This document shows, one piece after another, positions 11,177 to 20,007 of a stretch of DNA of 64,000 bases. The stretch is taken from positions 310,001 through 374,000 of the forward strand of contig NZ_JAUXZE010000035.1 in assembly GCF_030694085.1 (NCBI RefSeq). Direction: 5' to 3'. Source of the stretch: Tabrizicola sp. (GTDB lineage Bacteria; Pseudomonadota; Alphaproteobacteria; Rhodobacterales; Rhodobacteraceae). Position 1 is the stretch's first letter; each line of letters begins with the position of its first letter. The notes beneath the pieces are model-generated. The model saw only the letters and a program-made list of their open reading frames with translations. It had not been told where the DNA came from and did not search any database. The translations under genes were made by a program, and so were the position numbers.

Positions 11177-11760
11177 CCGGAGGCGGGGACCTCCTCGCTG
11201 TCCAGTGCAGGAGTGAACGCATTTCCCTCCAGCACCAGTCTGACCGCCTCGGCCACGGTGTCCTGACATCTGGTGCAGACTTCGTAGACCACATGGGTTG
11301 GGTGCCGATCGCCGATGTCGTCGCAGCTGGTCCAATCCGGCGCGCCGCCAAAGCGGATGTCGCCGCAGAAGCTGCACTTGCAGTCCCGCGCATTGGGATC
11401 GTAGTGCCAGATGTTCAGGGGGGGCGAAAAGTGCCAGGCGTCCTTCAGATCGTGCACCATCAGGGCGCGTTCGTCCTTCATCGGCTGGATCGTCAGCTGG
11501 TAGGACCGGGCCATGCTGGGCGAATCGCACCGATACTGGACCCGCACCGGGCGCTTGGTCTGAAGCACCGTCTCGACCAGCCGCGCCGTCAGCCTTCGCG
11601 TCTCGTCCCCGGCGATATGTGCCAACAGTGAGGTGGAAAGGACATGGTTCGCAAGCGCATGCTGAGCCGCATTCTGCAGTGCGAACTCATCCCATTCTCC
11701 GCCCACCCAAAGCAGTCGGAATTCGCTGTCTACAACGGCGTAGACCTGCTGGAACTTCAC
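11152..11760 (-). CDS. PAS-like sensor protein with C-terminal zinc-type cysteine cluster; candidate PpsR-regulated gene
   Basis: 202 residues, no named family recognised. Residues 5-110 read like a PAS fold: VYAVVDSEFRLLWVGGEWDEF, then a helix-rich middle and a final strand pair (RSYQLTIQPMKDERALMVH). The second part has cysteines at 127, 129, 132, 146, 162 and 165, with CKCSFC and VCTRC spaced like a four-cysteine zinc knuckle. GTG start behind GGGAGG. The gene is 111 bases downstream of dxs on the same strand, and the spacer plus the dxs end holds one perfect and one near-perfect PpsR-type box. This suggests a light/oxygen-related regulatory protein at the cluster edge. That role is inference. 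Confidence 0.7.
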   Translation of the reverse strand: MKFQQVYAVVDSEFRLLWVGGEWDEFALQNAAQHALANHVLSTSLLAHIAGDETRRLTARLVETVLQTKRPVRVQYRCDSPSMARSYQLTIQPMKDERALMVHDLKDAWHFSPPLNIWHYDPNARDCKCSFCGDIRFGGAPDWTSCDDIGDRHPTHVVYEVCTRCQDTVAEAVRLVLEGNAFTPALDSEEVPASGQSRDQRE

Positions 11761-11816
11761 TGCTGCCGTCCTCCCGAACGCATTCCGAGCGCGACCATAA
11801 CACGGTCTGCACGGAA

Positions 11817-11834
11817 TGGTGCGAGAAGTTTACA
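11817..11834. promoter_or_regulatory. Near-match PpsR box (TGG-N12-ACA)
   Basis: TGGTGCGAGAAGTTTACA differs from TGT-N12-ACA at one conserved base. It lies 57 bases before the PAS-like gene and is offset 53 bases from the perfect box at 11870, close to five helical turns. Confidence 0.35.
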
Positions 11835-11869
11835 CTTATGCAGCTTTTTTGGACCAACCGAACATCGAC

Positions 11870-11887
11870 TGTCAGCGCAATCTGACA
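11870..11887. promoter_or_regulatory. PpsR/CrtJ box overlapping the dxs stop
   Basis: TGTCAGCGCAATCTGACA matches TGT-N12-ACA exactly and has full TGTCA/TGACA arms. It covers the dxs stop codon and lies 110 bases upstream of the PAS-like gene, the only downstream gene it could serve. Confidence 0.65.
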
Positions 11888-13812
11888 ACCTGTGCCGTTG
11901 CCGCCGTGCCCAGCGTTCCCCGTGTCATTGCGGCAATATCCGCGGCGGCCAGACCGGCCCAGGCATACATCTGAGTCGGGCTGGCCTGGTCGATGAAGCG
12001 GTCCGGCAGGGTCATCGTCCGCACCGGAGCGCCGCGATCCAGCTGTCCGCTCATCGCCAGATGATGCAGGACCATCGCCCCGAATCCGCCGGTGGACCCC
12101 TGCTCTACGGTGATCAGGCTACGGTGTTCGCGGTACAGCCGGTCGATCAGTGCAGTGTCCAGGGGCTTGGCAAAGCGCGCATCCGCGACGGTGACTGAAA
12201 TCCCCTCAGCCTCCAGGATGATCGCGGCAGCCAGCGCTTCGGACAGTTGCGCGCCGAAGGACAGGATGGCGACATCGGTGCCCTCGCGTAAGGTCCGGCC
12301 CTTGCCGATTTCCAGCGGGACGCCCCGGTCTGGCATCGGCACGCCCATCCCCTCGCCTCGCGGATAGCGCAGCGCGATGGGACCGTGGTCGTGAACGGCG
12401 GCAGTGGCGATCATGTGGACAAGGTCGGCCTCGTCCCCGGCCGCCATGACTGTCATGTTCGGCAGGTTTGCCAGGAACATCACGTCGAACGCGCCGGCAT
12501 GGGTGGCACCGTCCTGCCCGACCAGGCCCGCCCGGTCGATGGCAAAGCGCACCGGCAGATTCTGCAGGGCGACGTCATGGATGATCTGGTCATAGCCGCG
12601 TTGCAGGAAGCTGGAATAGATCGCACAGAAGGGCCGCATCCCCCCAGCCGCCAGACCGGCGGCAAAGGTCACGCCGTGCTGTTCCGCGATGCCCACGTCG
12701 AAGACCCGCGCCGGAAAGCGCTTTTGCATCGTATCAAGGCCGGTGCCCCCCGGCATCGCTGCGGTGATCGCCACGATGCGCGGATCGCGCGCGGCCTCGT
12801 CCGTCAGGGTCTGGCCGAAGACCGCAGTGTAGTTCGGAGCGTTGGCCGGCGTCTTGTGCTGTTTGCCCGAGGCGATGTCGAACTTCGCCACGCCATGATA
12901 CTTGTCGTCCGCGCCTTCCGCCGGGCCATAACCGTTGCCCTTCTTGGTCACCACATGCAGCAGCACCGGCCCCTCGGCATGCGCCCGCATCGACCGCAGA
13001 GCATGCAGCAGCATCGGCACGTCATGACCGTTGACCGGGCCAAAGTAGGAAAAGCCCAGCTTTTCGAACAGGGTCACGCCGCCCGGGCGGTCGCTGACCA
13101 TCTCACGCGCGCGCCGTGCCCCTTCGCGCAGCGGGAAGGGCAGATGGTCCTCCAACCCCTCGGCAATCGCCTTCAGGGTGGCCAGCGGCCCCTTGCCGGC
13201 GATGGAATTCAGATAGGTCTGCATCGCGCCAACGGGCGGGGCGATCGACATGTCGTTGTCGTTCAGGATCACGAACAGCCGCTTGCCCAGGTGGCCCGCG
13301 TGGTTCATCGCCTCATAGGCCATGCCTGCGGTGATCGCGCCATCACCGATGACCGCCACGGTATCGCCGACGGGCTGTCCCAGTTCCCGGGCCATCGCAA
13401 AGCCCAGGGCCGCGCTGATCGAGGTCGAGGAATGTGCCGCCCCGAACGGGTCGTAGTCGCTTTCCGACCGCTTGGTGAAACCGCTGATGCCCTCGGCCTG
13501 ACGCAGGGTCAGCATCCGGTGACGGCGGCCGGTCAGGATCTTGTGCGGATAGCATTGGTGGCCCACGTCCCAGATCAGCTTGTCACGGGGGGTGTCGAAG
13601 ACCGCATGCAGCGCCACGGTCAGTTCGACCACACCCAGCGAGGATCCAAGATGCCCGCCGGTCTGGCTGACCACCTCGATCACCTCGCGGCGCAACTCGT
13701 CCGCCAGCTGGGGCAAGTCGTGGTCCGCAAGCGCCCGCAGGTCGGCGGGACTGACGACACGGTCAAGCATCGGTTTTTCGGCAAAGATGGAATTGGAACC
13801 GGGCGCGGTCAT
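11872..13812 (-). CDS. dxs: 1-deoxy-D-xylulose-5-phosphate synthase
   Basis: 646 residues. This thiamine-diphosphate enzyme condenses pyruvate and glyceraldehyde-3-phosphate, the first step of the MEP route that feeds carotenoids and the phytyl/geranylgeranyl tail of bacteriochlorophyll. Visible: [17 protein letters not shown] near residue 58, the ThDP motif [13 protein letters not shown]...NDNDMSI, and a transketolase C-terminal part ([13 protein letters not shown]). I start it at the ATG preceded by AAAGGAG; an upstream in-frame ATG would add 18 unrelated residues. It follows pufX on the same strand, as in Rhodobacter, after a hairpin-rich spacer. Confidence 0.97.
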   Translation of the reverse strand: MTAPGSNSIFAEKPMLDRVVSPADLRALADHDLPQLADELRREVIEVVSQTGGHLGSSLGVVELTVALHAVFDTPRDKLIWDVGHQCYPHKILTGRRHRMLTLRQAEGISGFTKRSESDYDPFGAAHSSTSISAALGFAMARELGQPVGDTVAVIGDGAITAGMAYEAMNHAGHLGKRLFVILNDNDMSIAPPVGAMQTYLNSIAGKGPLATLKAIAEGLEDHLPFPLREGARRAREMVSDRPGGVTLFEKLGFSYFGPVNGHDVPMLLHALRSMRAHAEGPVLLHVVTKKGNGYGPAEGADDKYHGVAKFDIASGKQHKTPANAPNYTAVFGQTLTDEAARDPRIVAITAAMPGGTGLDTMQKRFPARVFDVGIAEQHGVTFAAGLAAGGMRPFCAIYSSFLQRGYDQIIHDVALQNLPVRFAIDRAGLVGQDGATHAGAFDVMFLANLPNMTVMAAGDEADLVHMIATAAVHDHGPIALRYPRGEGMGVPMPDRGVPLEIGKGRTLREGTDVAILSFGAQLSEALAAAIILEAEGISVTVADARFAKPLDTALIDRLYREHRSLITVEQGSTGGFGAMVLHHLAMSGQLDRGAPVRTMTLPDRFIDQASPTQMYAWAGLAAADIAAMTRGTLGTAATAQVVRLR

Positions 13813-13835
13813 GGTTTGCTCCTTTCGGGCAAAGG

Positions 13836-13864
13836 GTGCCGTGTGGGTTGAAGCCACACGGCAC
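13836..13864. repeat. 11-bp-stem hairpin just upstream of dxs
   Basis: GTGCCGTGTGG (13836-13846) pairs perfectly with CCACACGGCAC (13854-13864) around a seven-base loop. It is the last of four hairpins between pufX and dxs and ends 23 bases before the dxs start. Confidence 0.6.
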
Positions 13865-13869
13865 AAGTG

Positions 13870-13885
13870 CCTGTCGTCAGACAGG
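13870..13885. repeat. Small hairpin in the pufX-dxs spacer
   Basis: CCTGTC-GTCA-GACAGG, six pairs with a four-base loop. Confidence 0.45.
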
Positions 13886-13913
13886 AAGGGAACCGGGGCC
13901 CGGAGGTCCCGAC

Positions 13914-13939
13914 ATCCTGACCCGTGGGAGGGTCAGGAT
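13914..13939 (-). terminator. Hairpin downstream of pufX
   Basis: ATCCTGACCC (13914-13923) pairs with GGGTCAGGAT (13930-13939), ten perfect pairs and a six-base loop, about 42 bases past the pufX stop. With the adjacent hairpin it probably forms the 3' end or decay barrier of the puf mRNA. No T-run follows. Confidence 0.55.
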
Positions 13940-13948
13940 CGGCATGCT

Positions 13949-13973
13949 GGGCCCGAAGCACCGCCGCGGGCCC
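13949..13973 (-). terminator. First hairpin after pufX
   Basis: GGGCCCG (13949-13955) pairs with CGGGCCC (13967-13973), seven G-C pairs with an 11-base loop, eight bases past the pufX stop. Confidence 0.5.
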
Positions 13974-13980
13974 GACTGTC

Positions 13981-14211
13981 TCAGGCCAGGTCGTGACCTT
14001 CGGCCACATAGGGGGCTTCCAGCGCCCCGTAGGGCGATGGAGTCTGGCGGCTTTCCTCAGGCAGAAGCAGACCGACCAGGTAGATCGCCCACAAGGCCAG
14101 AGAGATCGCGATGACGAAGGCAGCGGCGTAACCGGCGCCCTTCAGCATCTGTCCCAGGCTCCAGAAGACAAGGTTGGTCTGCTTGGTTTCTTCGAAATAG
14201 TCGTTCGGCAT
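13981..14211 (-). CDS. pufX: Reaction centre-LH1 core polypeptide PufX
   Basis: 76 residues with one central membrane span (GYAAAFVIAISLALWAIYLV). The LPEESRQTPSPYGALE tail resembles the LPE(R)...QAPSPY region of Rhodobacter capsulatus PufX, and KTNL/QMxKGAG-like residues in the sphaeroides protein match QTNLVFWSLGQMLKGAG here. PufX opens the LH1 ring for quinone exchange and organises the core complex. It stands 12 bases after pufM with a GGGGAGG ribosome site. PufX is restricted to the Rhodobacter group, so it is a taxonomic marker. Confidence 0.88.
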   Translation of the reverse strand: MPNDYFEETKQTNLVFWSLGQMLKGAGYAAAFVIAISLALWAIYLVGLLLPEESRQTPSPYGALEAPYVAEGHDLA

Positions 14212-14223
14212 CTCGACCTCCCC

Positions 14224-15147
14224 TTATTGCAACGGCGCGTAGCCGTGCTCCTGTGCCCAGACGTACCAGTTGTCGACGACCGTGCCGGTCAGCAGGATGC
14301 CGATGCCGCCGGTCAGCGTGACCAGTACGGCAAACCACCAAGCCCAGCGGTGGATCCCTTCCATCGTCGCATTGAACCCCATGGTCCAGCGCCAGAAGAG
14401 AGCCGCCCGTTCGGACGCGGTGCCACGGTCGGCGATCTGCTCAAGCTCCCGGTCGCCGCCAAAGCGGCTGACGGCCAGGATCGTCGCCCCGTGCATCGCG
14501 AAAAGCAGTGCCGACCCGTAGAGGAAGACGATGCTCAGCGCGTGGAACGGGTTGTAGAACAGGTTGCCGTATTGCAGCGAGAAGTTGTTGGTCCAGTCGA
14601 GGTGACTGAAGATGCCGTAAGGCACGGCGTGGCTCCAGCTGCCCATCAGGATCGGACGGAAGAGGCCCAGCACCAGAAACAGCCAGATCGCCGAAGCGAA
14701 GGCCCAGCTGACGTGCTTGCCCATCCCCAGGGCCTGCGCCCGAAGGTAGGTGCGGACCCACCAGGCGCAGACGCTGACCAGAAGGAAGAAGCTGGCGATG
14801 ATCCAGACGCCCCCCTCGGCCAGAGGCGCGAAGCCCAAGCCGTATTCCTCGGCCGGTGGCTCCAGGCTGAACCAGAACAGGTCGCGCAGGAACACGGCCG
14901 GGTTGAAGCCCGCCTGGAACCAGTACCAGATGCCGACGGTGAAGAACCAGGCTGCCCCTGCGGCCAGCGAGATCACCCCCATCGTGCCCAGGTAGACGGG
15001 CCCAAGCTGGGCATTTCCGAACCAGCCAGCCAGGTTCGAGAAGCTGGCCCCCGTCGTGCGGTTCGACAGCTCGACCTCTTCGGTCAGCCCCATTTCGGGG
15101 GCGCCACGGACCTGAACTTGGGTGAAGATGTTCTGATACTCAGCCAT
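14224..15147 (-). CDS. pufM: Photosynthetic reaction centre subunit M
   Basis: 307 residues, five membrane spans, normal length. It binds half of the special pair and, with L, the bacteriopheophytins, QA and the non-haem iron. The histidine-containing helices are visible ([29 protein letters not shown] and a late [11 protein letters not shown]). Its ATG overlaps the end of pufL by eight bases, giving coupled synthesis of the L/M pair. Assigned by direct similarity to known M subunits. Confidence 0.97.
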   Translation of the reverse strand: MAEYQNIFTQVQVRGAPEMGLTEEVELSNRTTGASFSNLAGWFGNAQLGPVYLGTMGVISLAAGAAWFFTVGIWYWFQAGFNPAVFLRDLFWFSLEPPAEEYGLGFAPLAEGGVWIIASFFLLVSVCAWWVRTYLRAQALGMGKHVSWAFASAIWLFLVLGLFRPILMGSWSHAVPYGIFSHLDWTNNFSLQYGNLFYNPFHALSIVFLYGSALLFAMHGATILAVSRFGGDRELEQIADRGTASERAALFWRWTMGFNATMEGIHRWAWWFAVLVTLTGGIGILLTGTVVDNWYVWAQEHGYAPLQ

Positions 15148-15988
15148 TTACGCCTCCCTCGATGCCAGCCCACCAGGGCAGCTGCAGCCACCAGTCCCAC
15201 CAGACGACCCACTGGTCGAACCAGATCGTGCCCGAGATCACGATACAGATCGCCGACCAGAACCCGGCGTTCAGCGCCAGCAGAAGGCCCAGGCGGTGGA
15301 TGCCCAGCGTGCCGACCGAATAGCCGATAAGGTCACGGAAGTAGGTGTCCTCGTGATCCGGCGTGCGCATTTCCTTGCCCTTTTCAGGGTTGGCCGCCGA
15401 CAGGATCAAAGCGCCATGCAGGGCAAGCGCCAGCGCGTTGGTGAAGAAGAAGCTCACCGCGATCATGTGCGCCGGGTTGTAGTGGAAGTTGCCGTAGGTG
15501 TAGCCGGTGTTTGACACCCAATCGAGGTGCGTCCAGATCCCGTAGGGGAATGCGTATCCCCATGAGCCCATCAGCGCCGGGCGGATCACCACCAGGGTCA
15601 CATAGGCAAAGATCGCGACACCGAAGGCGAAGGGCACATGATACCCGATGCCAAGCTTGCGGCAGATCTCGACTTCCCGAAGCGCCCAGGCCACGAAAGC
15701 TCCGATCGCGCAGATCGTGATGATCTGCCAGAGCCCGCCTTCGCGCAGCGGTGCCATCGCCATGCCCATTTCCACGGGCGGCGGGTTGATCGAGATCAGC
15801 CAGGGATTCCAGGTCCCCTGCAGCACGGCGCCGTAAAGGATCAGCATGGTGCCAAGAGCTGCGAAGAAGAAGGTCAGGACCCCGAAGAACCCGACGTAGA
15901 AGGGGCCGACCCAGAAGTCGAATAGGTTGCCCCCGATCAGCGTGCCGCCAGGCACGCGGTATTTCCGTTCGAAGCTGAGCAGTGCCAT
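15140..15988 (-). CDS. pufL: Photosynthetic reaction centre subunit L
   Basis: 282 residues. It starts [20 protein letters not shown] as in other L subunits, has five membrane helices and conserved histidines in [23 protein letters not shown] and [17 protein letters not shown], which ligate bacteriochlorophyll and iron and frame the QB pocket. It lies 133 bases after pufA, separated by the hairpin thought to set the LH1 to RC stoichiometry, and overlaps pufM. Confidence 0.97.
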   Translation of the reverse strand: MALLSFERKYRVPGGTLIGGNLFDFWVGPFYVGFFGVLTFFFAALGTMLILYGAVLQGTWNPWLISINPPPVEMGMAMAPLREGGLWQIITICAIGAFVAWALREVEICRKLGIGYHVPFAFGVAIFAYVTLVVIRPALMGSWGYAFPYGIWTHLDWVSNTGYTYGNFHYNPAHMIAVSFFFTNALALALHGALILSAANPEKGKEMRTPDHEDTYFRDLIGYSVGTLGIHRLGLLLALNAGFWSAICIVISGTIWFDQWVVWWDWWLQLPWWAGIEGGVNG

Positions 15989-16074
15989 GCTTCCCTCTCG
16001 CTTTTTTACCGGTCAATGCCGCCGTCGGGCGCTGGCGGTGGCGTGCCGGATGTGTGTCAGACGTCAGGTTGCCA

Positions 16075-16104
16075 GGGGCGGCGGGCAGATCGCTGCGCCG
16101 CCCC
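16075..16104 (-). terminator. pufA-pufL intercistronic hairpin
   Basis: GGGGCGGCG (16075-16083) pairs with CGCCGCCCC (16096-16104); an inner CAG/CTG can extend the fold. It begins 18 bases after the pufA stop. In Rhodobacter a hairpin in this spot shields pufBA mRNA from 3' decay and limits read-through into pufLMX. The same role is inferred here. Confidence 0.7.
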
Positions 16105-16121
16105 CGACGATATGTAGGACC

Positions 16122-16307
16122 TTATTCGCTGGCAGCGGCAGTCGCGGTGTAGCCATGCTTGGCAGCCGCGATGTCGAACCAGTTGTAGGCCGGCGTGCTG
16201 AGCAGCACGAGGTGGATCATTGCCGCCAGGAGGAACAGGAACACGCCCTGTGCCACGAAGACGCGACGAGGATCGAAGATCAGCCAGATTTTGTAGAACT
16301 TGGACAT
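16122..16307 (-). CDS. pufA: Light-harvesting LH1 alpha polypeptide
   Basis: 61 residues with the alpha signature: N-terminal [20 protein letters not shown], one membrane helix, the BChl-ligand His in [17 protein letters not shown], and the Trp that tunes the absorption band. I start at the ATG preceded by GGAGGAACGAGA; an upstream in-frame start adds 18 residues and has no support. It forms the LH1 ring with PufB around the reaction centre. Confidence 0.96.
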   Translation of the reverse strand: MSKFYKIWLIFDPRRVFVAQGVFLFLLAAMIHLVLLSTPAYNWFDIAAAKHGYTATAAASE

Positions 16308-16320
16308 TTCTCGTTCCTCC

Positions 16321-16470
16321 TCAGAACCACGGACGCCAGATGTAGACCGCCAAGTGAGCAACCACGGCGATGACTGTGAACAGCCAAAGCCCGCTCATGT
16401 AGACGGAATGCAGTTCTTGCGCCTGCTCGTCGGTGAGACCTGTGAAACTCAGGTCAGATTTATCAGCCAT
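16321..16470 (-). CDS. pufB: Light-harvesting LH1 beta polypeptide
   Basis: 49 residues: soluble N-terminus ([23 protein letters not shown]), a single helix, the ligand His in [14 protein letters not shown], and the conserved WRPW end. The ATG preceded by GGAGGATAAC is chosen over an upstream in-frame start. It lies 13 bases ahead of pufA. Confidence 0.96.
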   Translation of the reverse strand: MADKSDLSFTGLTDEQAQELHSVYMSGLWLFTVIAVVAHLAVYIWRPWF

Positions 16471-16636
16471 GTTATCCTCCGAAGGGGTTGACTGACGCCG
16501 CATACCCTGCGGCTGGGTTCACGGGACAGCGGACTGCTGCTCCGTCTGGTCCGGAAAGGCCGGGGTTTCCCCCGCCCTCCCCGAAGGCTTCACCGGACGG
16601 GCGGGCGCACCTCGTCAGGTCGTAAGTCTCCGCCTT

Positions 16637-16867
16637 TCAGGGGCGGAAGATCGAGGGCGTGATCTCCTCGGCGTCGCGCAGCGCGCGCGCCAGGGGGCCT
16701 TGCGCCGGAAGGTGCATGTGGCGGAGAGCCGAGCCGAGCCAGACCAGGCACTGCACCGGCAGCGCGAGGATCAGGATCAGCCCGAAGTAGGTGGCGTATT
16801 CCGCCTTCGGCGTGCGCTTTGGCGGCGACTTGAGATGGACGTGGCTGATGTAGCTCTGGTCACTCAT
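16637..16867 (-). CDS. pufQ: PufQ, bacteriochlorophyll-associated small membrane protein
   Basis: 76 residues with one membrane segment ([22 protein letters not shown]) and the conserved [19 protein letters not shown] start of PufQ. It is thought to aid delivery of bacteriochlorophyll or its precursors to nascent complexes. The ATG overlaps the bchZ stop, so the puf operon is physically joined to bchCXYZ, as in Rhodobacter, where puf transcription begins inside upstream bch DNA. Confidence 0.93.
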   Translation of the reverse strand: MSDQSYISHVHLKSPPKRTPKAEYATYFGLILILALPVQCLVWLGSALRHMHLPAQGPLARALRDAEEITPSIFRP

Positions 16868-18342
16868 GGTCTCTCTCCCCTTTCAACCGCTGCCGGGCTT
16901 CCGCCTGCCAGAGGTTCGACGAATTCCAGGATGACCCGCTCGGCCCCGTGGTCGAGCGCGGTCTTTTCGGCCGCATCCCGCAACGTGCGGGCAGCGGAAA
17001 TGCGGGTCAGCACCGGGTGCTGCTGCAGGATACGGTCCAGCGCCAGCTGCGCGTCGGTGTCCCAGGGCATGTCACGGCGCAGGGTCGTGGGCGTGGCCGA
17101 GGCGCTGTCCATGTCCGACCCCAGGGGCAGGATGTGGAACAAGGCGTCGAACAGCCCGTTGCAGACTTCCTGCAACAGATAGACCGCACCGGCGTAGCCC
17201 ATGAACGGCGTCCCCGTGGCGCGACGGATCGCGGCGCCGGGGAAGCTGGCGGGGATGAAACTGGGGGCCGGGCCATGCCCACCCTTCAGTTCCGCCAGAT
17301 ACATCTTCTCGTTGATCGACCCCATCACGATCAGCGGCCGGTGCTGCTTCATCATCGCGCGGACGGCTTCGTTGTTGGTCTTCTTGCCCGCCAGCCGCGG
17401 CACCGCAAAGGCGCAGGGCAGGCCAAGGTCGTCTTCCAGAAACTTGCGGATGCCGCGCGTGTAGGTCTCGTTCGCGACGATGGCGAAGCTGGCCGTCGCG
17501 AAGAAATCCTGCGTGACGGACCGCCAGAGGTCCCACAAGGGCTTCAGCGTCGAATGTTTTTCCCGCTCGATGAACGGCTCGGGGTCCAGCCCCAGCATCT
17601 CGCCCAGCGTGCGCAGGAACAGGGTCGTCGACTCCAGGCCCATCGGCGCTTGCAGATACGGCTTGCCCAGACATTCGGCGAGGCCCCGGCCAAACTCGCG
17701 GTACATCACCACGTTGACGTCGGCGTTCACCAGGTTCCGCATTTCGGCGATGTGCGCTCCAAGCGGCATCACCATGTTGATCTCGGCCCCGATGCCTTCG
17801 ACCAGACGGCGGATCTCGTGCAGATCGCTCGCCATGTTGAAGGTGCCATACATTGGCCCCAGAATATTGACGCGCGGCTTCGAGCCTTCGGGACGAGCCG
17901 TCTCGGGTGGCATCCGCCCCTTGGTCATCCCGAATTCGGTGAAGATCCAGGTCATTGCCCGGTCGGCGCACTGCCATTGGTCTTCGTCGATGGTGCGCGG
18001 CAGGAAGCGCTGGATGTTGGTGCCAGCAGGGGTGACGCCCCCGCCGATCATCTCGGCAATGCTTCCAGTGACCACCACCGCAGGCAAAGCCGGGTCCAAA
18101 GTCTTCCAGGCCCGCGCCATCGAGGCTTCGGTGCCCGACGTCATCTCGCCTTCGCCAAGCCCGGTCACCACGATGGGCAACTCATGCGGCGGCAAGGCGT
18201 CGGTGTAGTGCAGCACCGAGGTCACCGGCAGGTTTTCACACCCGACGGGTCCGTCGATGACGACCTGCAGGCCCTTCACGGCACAGAAGGCATAGATCGC
18301 CCCCCAGTAGCCGCCTGCCCGGTCATGGTCCTGGATCAGCAT
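16864..18342 (-). CDS. bchZ: Chlorophyllide a reductase subunit Z
   Basis: 492 residues. With BchY it forms the NifDK-like catalytic part of chlorophyllide reductase, which reduces the C7-C8 bond to make the bacteriochlorin ring. Cysteines for the shared iron-sulfur cluster are visible early ([18 protein letters not shown]). I use the ATG at [14 protein letters not shown] behind GGAGG; earlier in-frame starts run into the palindromes upstream. Last gene of bchC-X-Y-Z before pufQ. Confidence 0.96.
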   Translation of the reverse strand: MLIQDHDRAGGYWGAIYAFCAVKGLQVVIDGPVGCENLPVTSVLHYTDALPPHELPIVVTGLGEGEMTSGTEASMARAWKTLDPALPAVVVTGSIAEMIGGGVTPAGTNIQRFLPRTIDEDQWQCADRAMTWIFTEFGMTKGRMPPETARPEGSKPRVNILGPMYGTFNMASDLHEIRRLVEGIGAEINMVMPLGAHIAEMRNLVNADVNVVMYREFGRGLAECLGKPYLQAPMGLESTTLFLRTLGEMLGLDPEPFIEREKHSTLKPLWDLWRSVTQDFFATASFAIVANETYTRGIRKFLEDDLGLPCAFAVPRLAGKKTNNEAVRAMMKQHRPLIVMGSINEKMYLAELKGGHGPAPSFIPASFPGAAIRRATGTPFMGYAGAVYLLQEVCNGLFDALFHILPLGSDMDSASATPTTLRRDMPWDTDAQLALDRILQQHPVLTRISAARTLRDAAEKTALDHGAERVILEFVEPLAGGSPAAVERGERP

Positions 18343-18368
18343 GGCGCAACCTCCGCCAGCCGGGGGCC

Positions 18369-18413
18369 GCAAATCTTTTCGAAAAGATTTGCAAATTCCT
18401 TCGAAGGAATTTG
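18369..18413. repeat. Two adjacent perfect palindromes between bchY and bchZ
   Basis: A 24-base perfect palindrome centred on TTTTC/GAAAA (18369-18392) shares its last base with a 22-base perfect palindrome centred on CCTTC/GAAGG (18392-18413). Both are AT-rich in an otherwise GC-rich cluster. In RNA each would fold as a hairpin with UUCG at the centre. They lie 24 bases after the bchY stop and 27 before the bchZ start. Confidence 0.9.
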
Positions 18414-18436
18414 GCGCGGGTGGAACTGGCGGAGCG

Positions 18437-19942
18437 TCATATCATCTCCTCCGCCTTGGCAGCCTTCGCCGCCTTGTCGAGTTTCTTCTGATGGATCGCC
18501 CGGAAATCGGGGCGCAGGTTCGGCGCACCTTCCCAGATGCCCGAGGTATCGCCGGTTCCGACGCCTTCAAAGAAGGCCTTCATGCCCTCCATCCGGGTCT
18601 TGTTGCCCATCGCCGCATTGACGACCTGCGCCAGCGACCCTGCCCCCGCCGGTCCCATCAGGGGCCGCGCGGAAATCAGGTTGGTGAAATAGAGGGATGG
18701 GACCCCCCGCTCCTTGGCCTTCTGCACGACCGGAGTCGTCCCGACGGCGAGGTCCGGCTTGAACGCCTCCATCGCGGCAAGGTCATCCTCCAGGCTTGCA
18801 CGGTATTTCACCACGCAGCCCTTGGCTTCCAGCCAGGCGCGGTCGGCCGCCGACCATTCATTCTTCGCGCAAGCCGTGCCGACATAAGGCACATCCGCGC
18901 CGCTCTCGATCAAAAGCCGCGCGACGAGAAGTTCGGACCCTTCATAGCCCGAAAGCGTGATCCGCCCCTTGATCGGGTTGGCCGCAAGGGCCCCCTTGAT
19001 CGCCGGACCAAACGCATTCTGCGCCGCTGCAATCAGATCGGGTGCCACGTTGTAAGCCGCCCCAATCGCCGCAAGCCACTCCATCGTGCCGTCATGGCCC
19101 ACGGGGGCCGAACCGACGATGGTGCGGCCAGCCGCCTGGAACTCACGGATCGAGGCGGTATAGAACGGATGGATCGCCGCCACGACGCCACTATCCAGCG
19201 CCGCATAAAGCTCACGCCATTCGCGGCACGGCACAACGGGACCCGCGGCCAGACCCATCGGGGCCAGCATCGCGCCGATCATCATGGGATCAGCCGGGAA
19301 CATCTCACCCAGCAGGGTCACGGTCGGCCGGTCGCTGCGTCCTTGCGCCGGGGCCGCAACGGGACCCGCCTGAATTTCAGCCCGGGCATAGGCCAGCATG
19401 GCACCAGCCAGCACGTCCTTCGCTTCGGCATGGGTCGGGACACCAAAGCCCGGCACGTCGATGCCGATGATCCGCACACCGTTGATTTCCTTGGGCAACA
19501 GCCGCAGCGGCACGCCGCTTGCCGTCGGCACACACAGGTTCGTCACCACCACCGCATCATAACGATCCGGGTCGGCAAGTTCATGCACCGCGTCGCGGAT
19601 GTCCTCGAAGAGCTTGCCGGTCACCAGCGACTCCGAGTTGAAGGGCACATAACCAACTGACCGGCGGGCACCGTAGAAATGCGACACAAAGGTAAGGCCA
19701 TAGACGCAGCAGGCCGAACCCGAGAGAACCGTCGCCACCCGCCGCATCCGCAGGCCGACACGCAGCGACCCGAAGGCCGGGCACATGGATTGCGGCTTGT
19801 CATGCGGCCCTTGCGGATAGTCCGCCGCATATTGGTCCAGGATTTCCGAATTGCCAGCCGCCCGCGCAGCTTCCGCCATCTGCCCCGCACCCGCGTGGCA
19901 GCCCAGTCCGTCGACCGAAGGGGTGGCGGTCAGGTCGTTCAC
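18437..19942 (-). CDS. bchY: Chlorophyllide a reductase subunit Y
   Basis: 501 residues, the NifD-like partner of BchZ. Cluster-binding cysteines are visible in [19 protein letters not shown] and [14 protein letters not shown] start, overlapping by four bases (GTGA) the stop of a 22-codon reading frame that itself overlaps bchX. The N-terminus matches known BchY proteins, so the GTG is probably right. The C-terminus is KAEEMI, as in Rhodobacter. Confidence 0.96.
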   Translation of the reverse strand: MNDLTATPSVDGLGCHAGAGQMAEAARAAGNSEILDQYAADYPQGPHDKPQSMCPAFGSLRVGLRMRRVATVLSGSACCVYGLTFVSHFYGARRSVGYVPFNSESLVTGKLFEDIRDAVHELADPDRYDAVVVTNLCVPTASGVPLRLLPKEINGVRIIGIDVPGFGVPTHAEAKDVLAGAMLAYARAEIQAGPVAAPAQGRSDRPTVTLLGEMFPADPMMIGAMLAPMGLAAGPVVPCREWRELYAALDSGVVAAIHPFYTASIREFQAAGRTIVGSAPVGHDGTMEWLAAIGAAYNVAPDLIAAAQNAFGPAIKGALAANPIKGRITLSGYEGSELLVARLLIESGADVPYVGTACAKNEWSAADRAWLEAKGCVVKYRASLEDDLAAMEAFKPDLAVGTTPVVQKAKERGVPSLYFTNLISARPLMGPAGAGSLAQVVNAAMGNKTRMEGMKAFFEGVGTGDTSGIWEGAPNLRPDFRAIHQKKLDKAAKAAKAEEMI

Positions 19943-20007
19943 TTGGCGCCCCCGGCCAGCGCCTTCAGCACCTGTTCGATGAGGGCAAGGGCTTCGAGGT
20001 CAAACAT
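19939..20007 (-). CDS. 22-codon minigene bridging bchX and bchY
   Basis: An ATG eight bases before the end of bchX opens a 22-codon frame (starts [15 protein letters not shown], ends AGGAK) whose TGA overlaps the bchY GTG. The peptide would be an amphipathic helix. The arrangement lets ribosomes finishing bchX re-initiate twice and arrive at bchY. It may serve only for coupling, or make a small peptide. Too short for length-based gene finding; no homologue known to me. Confidence 0.45.
   Translation of the reverse strand: MFDLEALALIEQVLKALAGGAK

Noticed and set aside
16504..16636. GC-rich gap between pufQ and pufB as a possible terminator or attenuator
   Set aside because: Several weak pairings exist (for example 16549-16554 with 16593-16598), but none forms one convincing stem.
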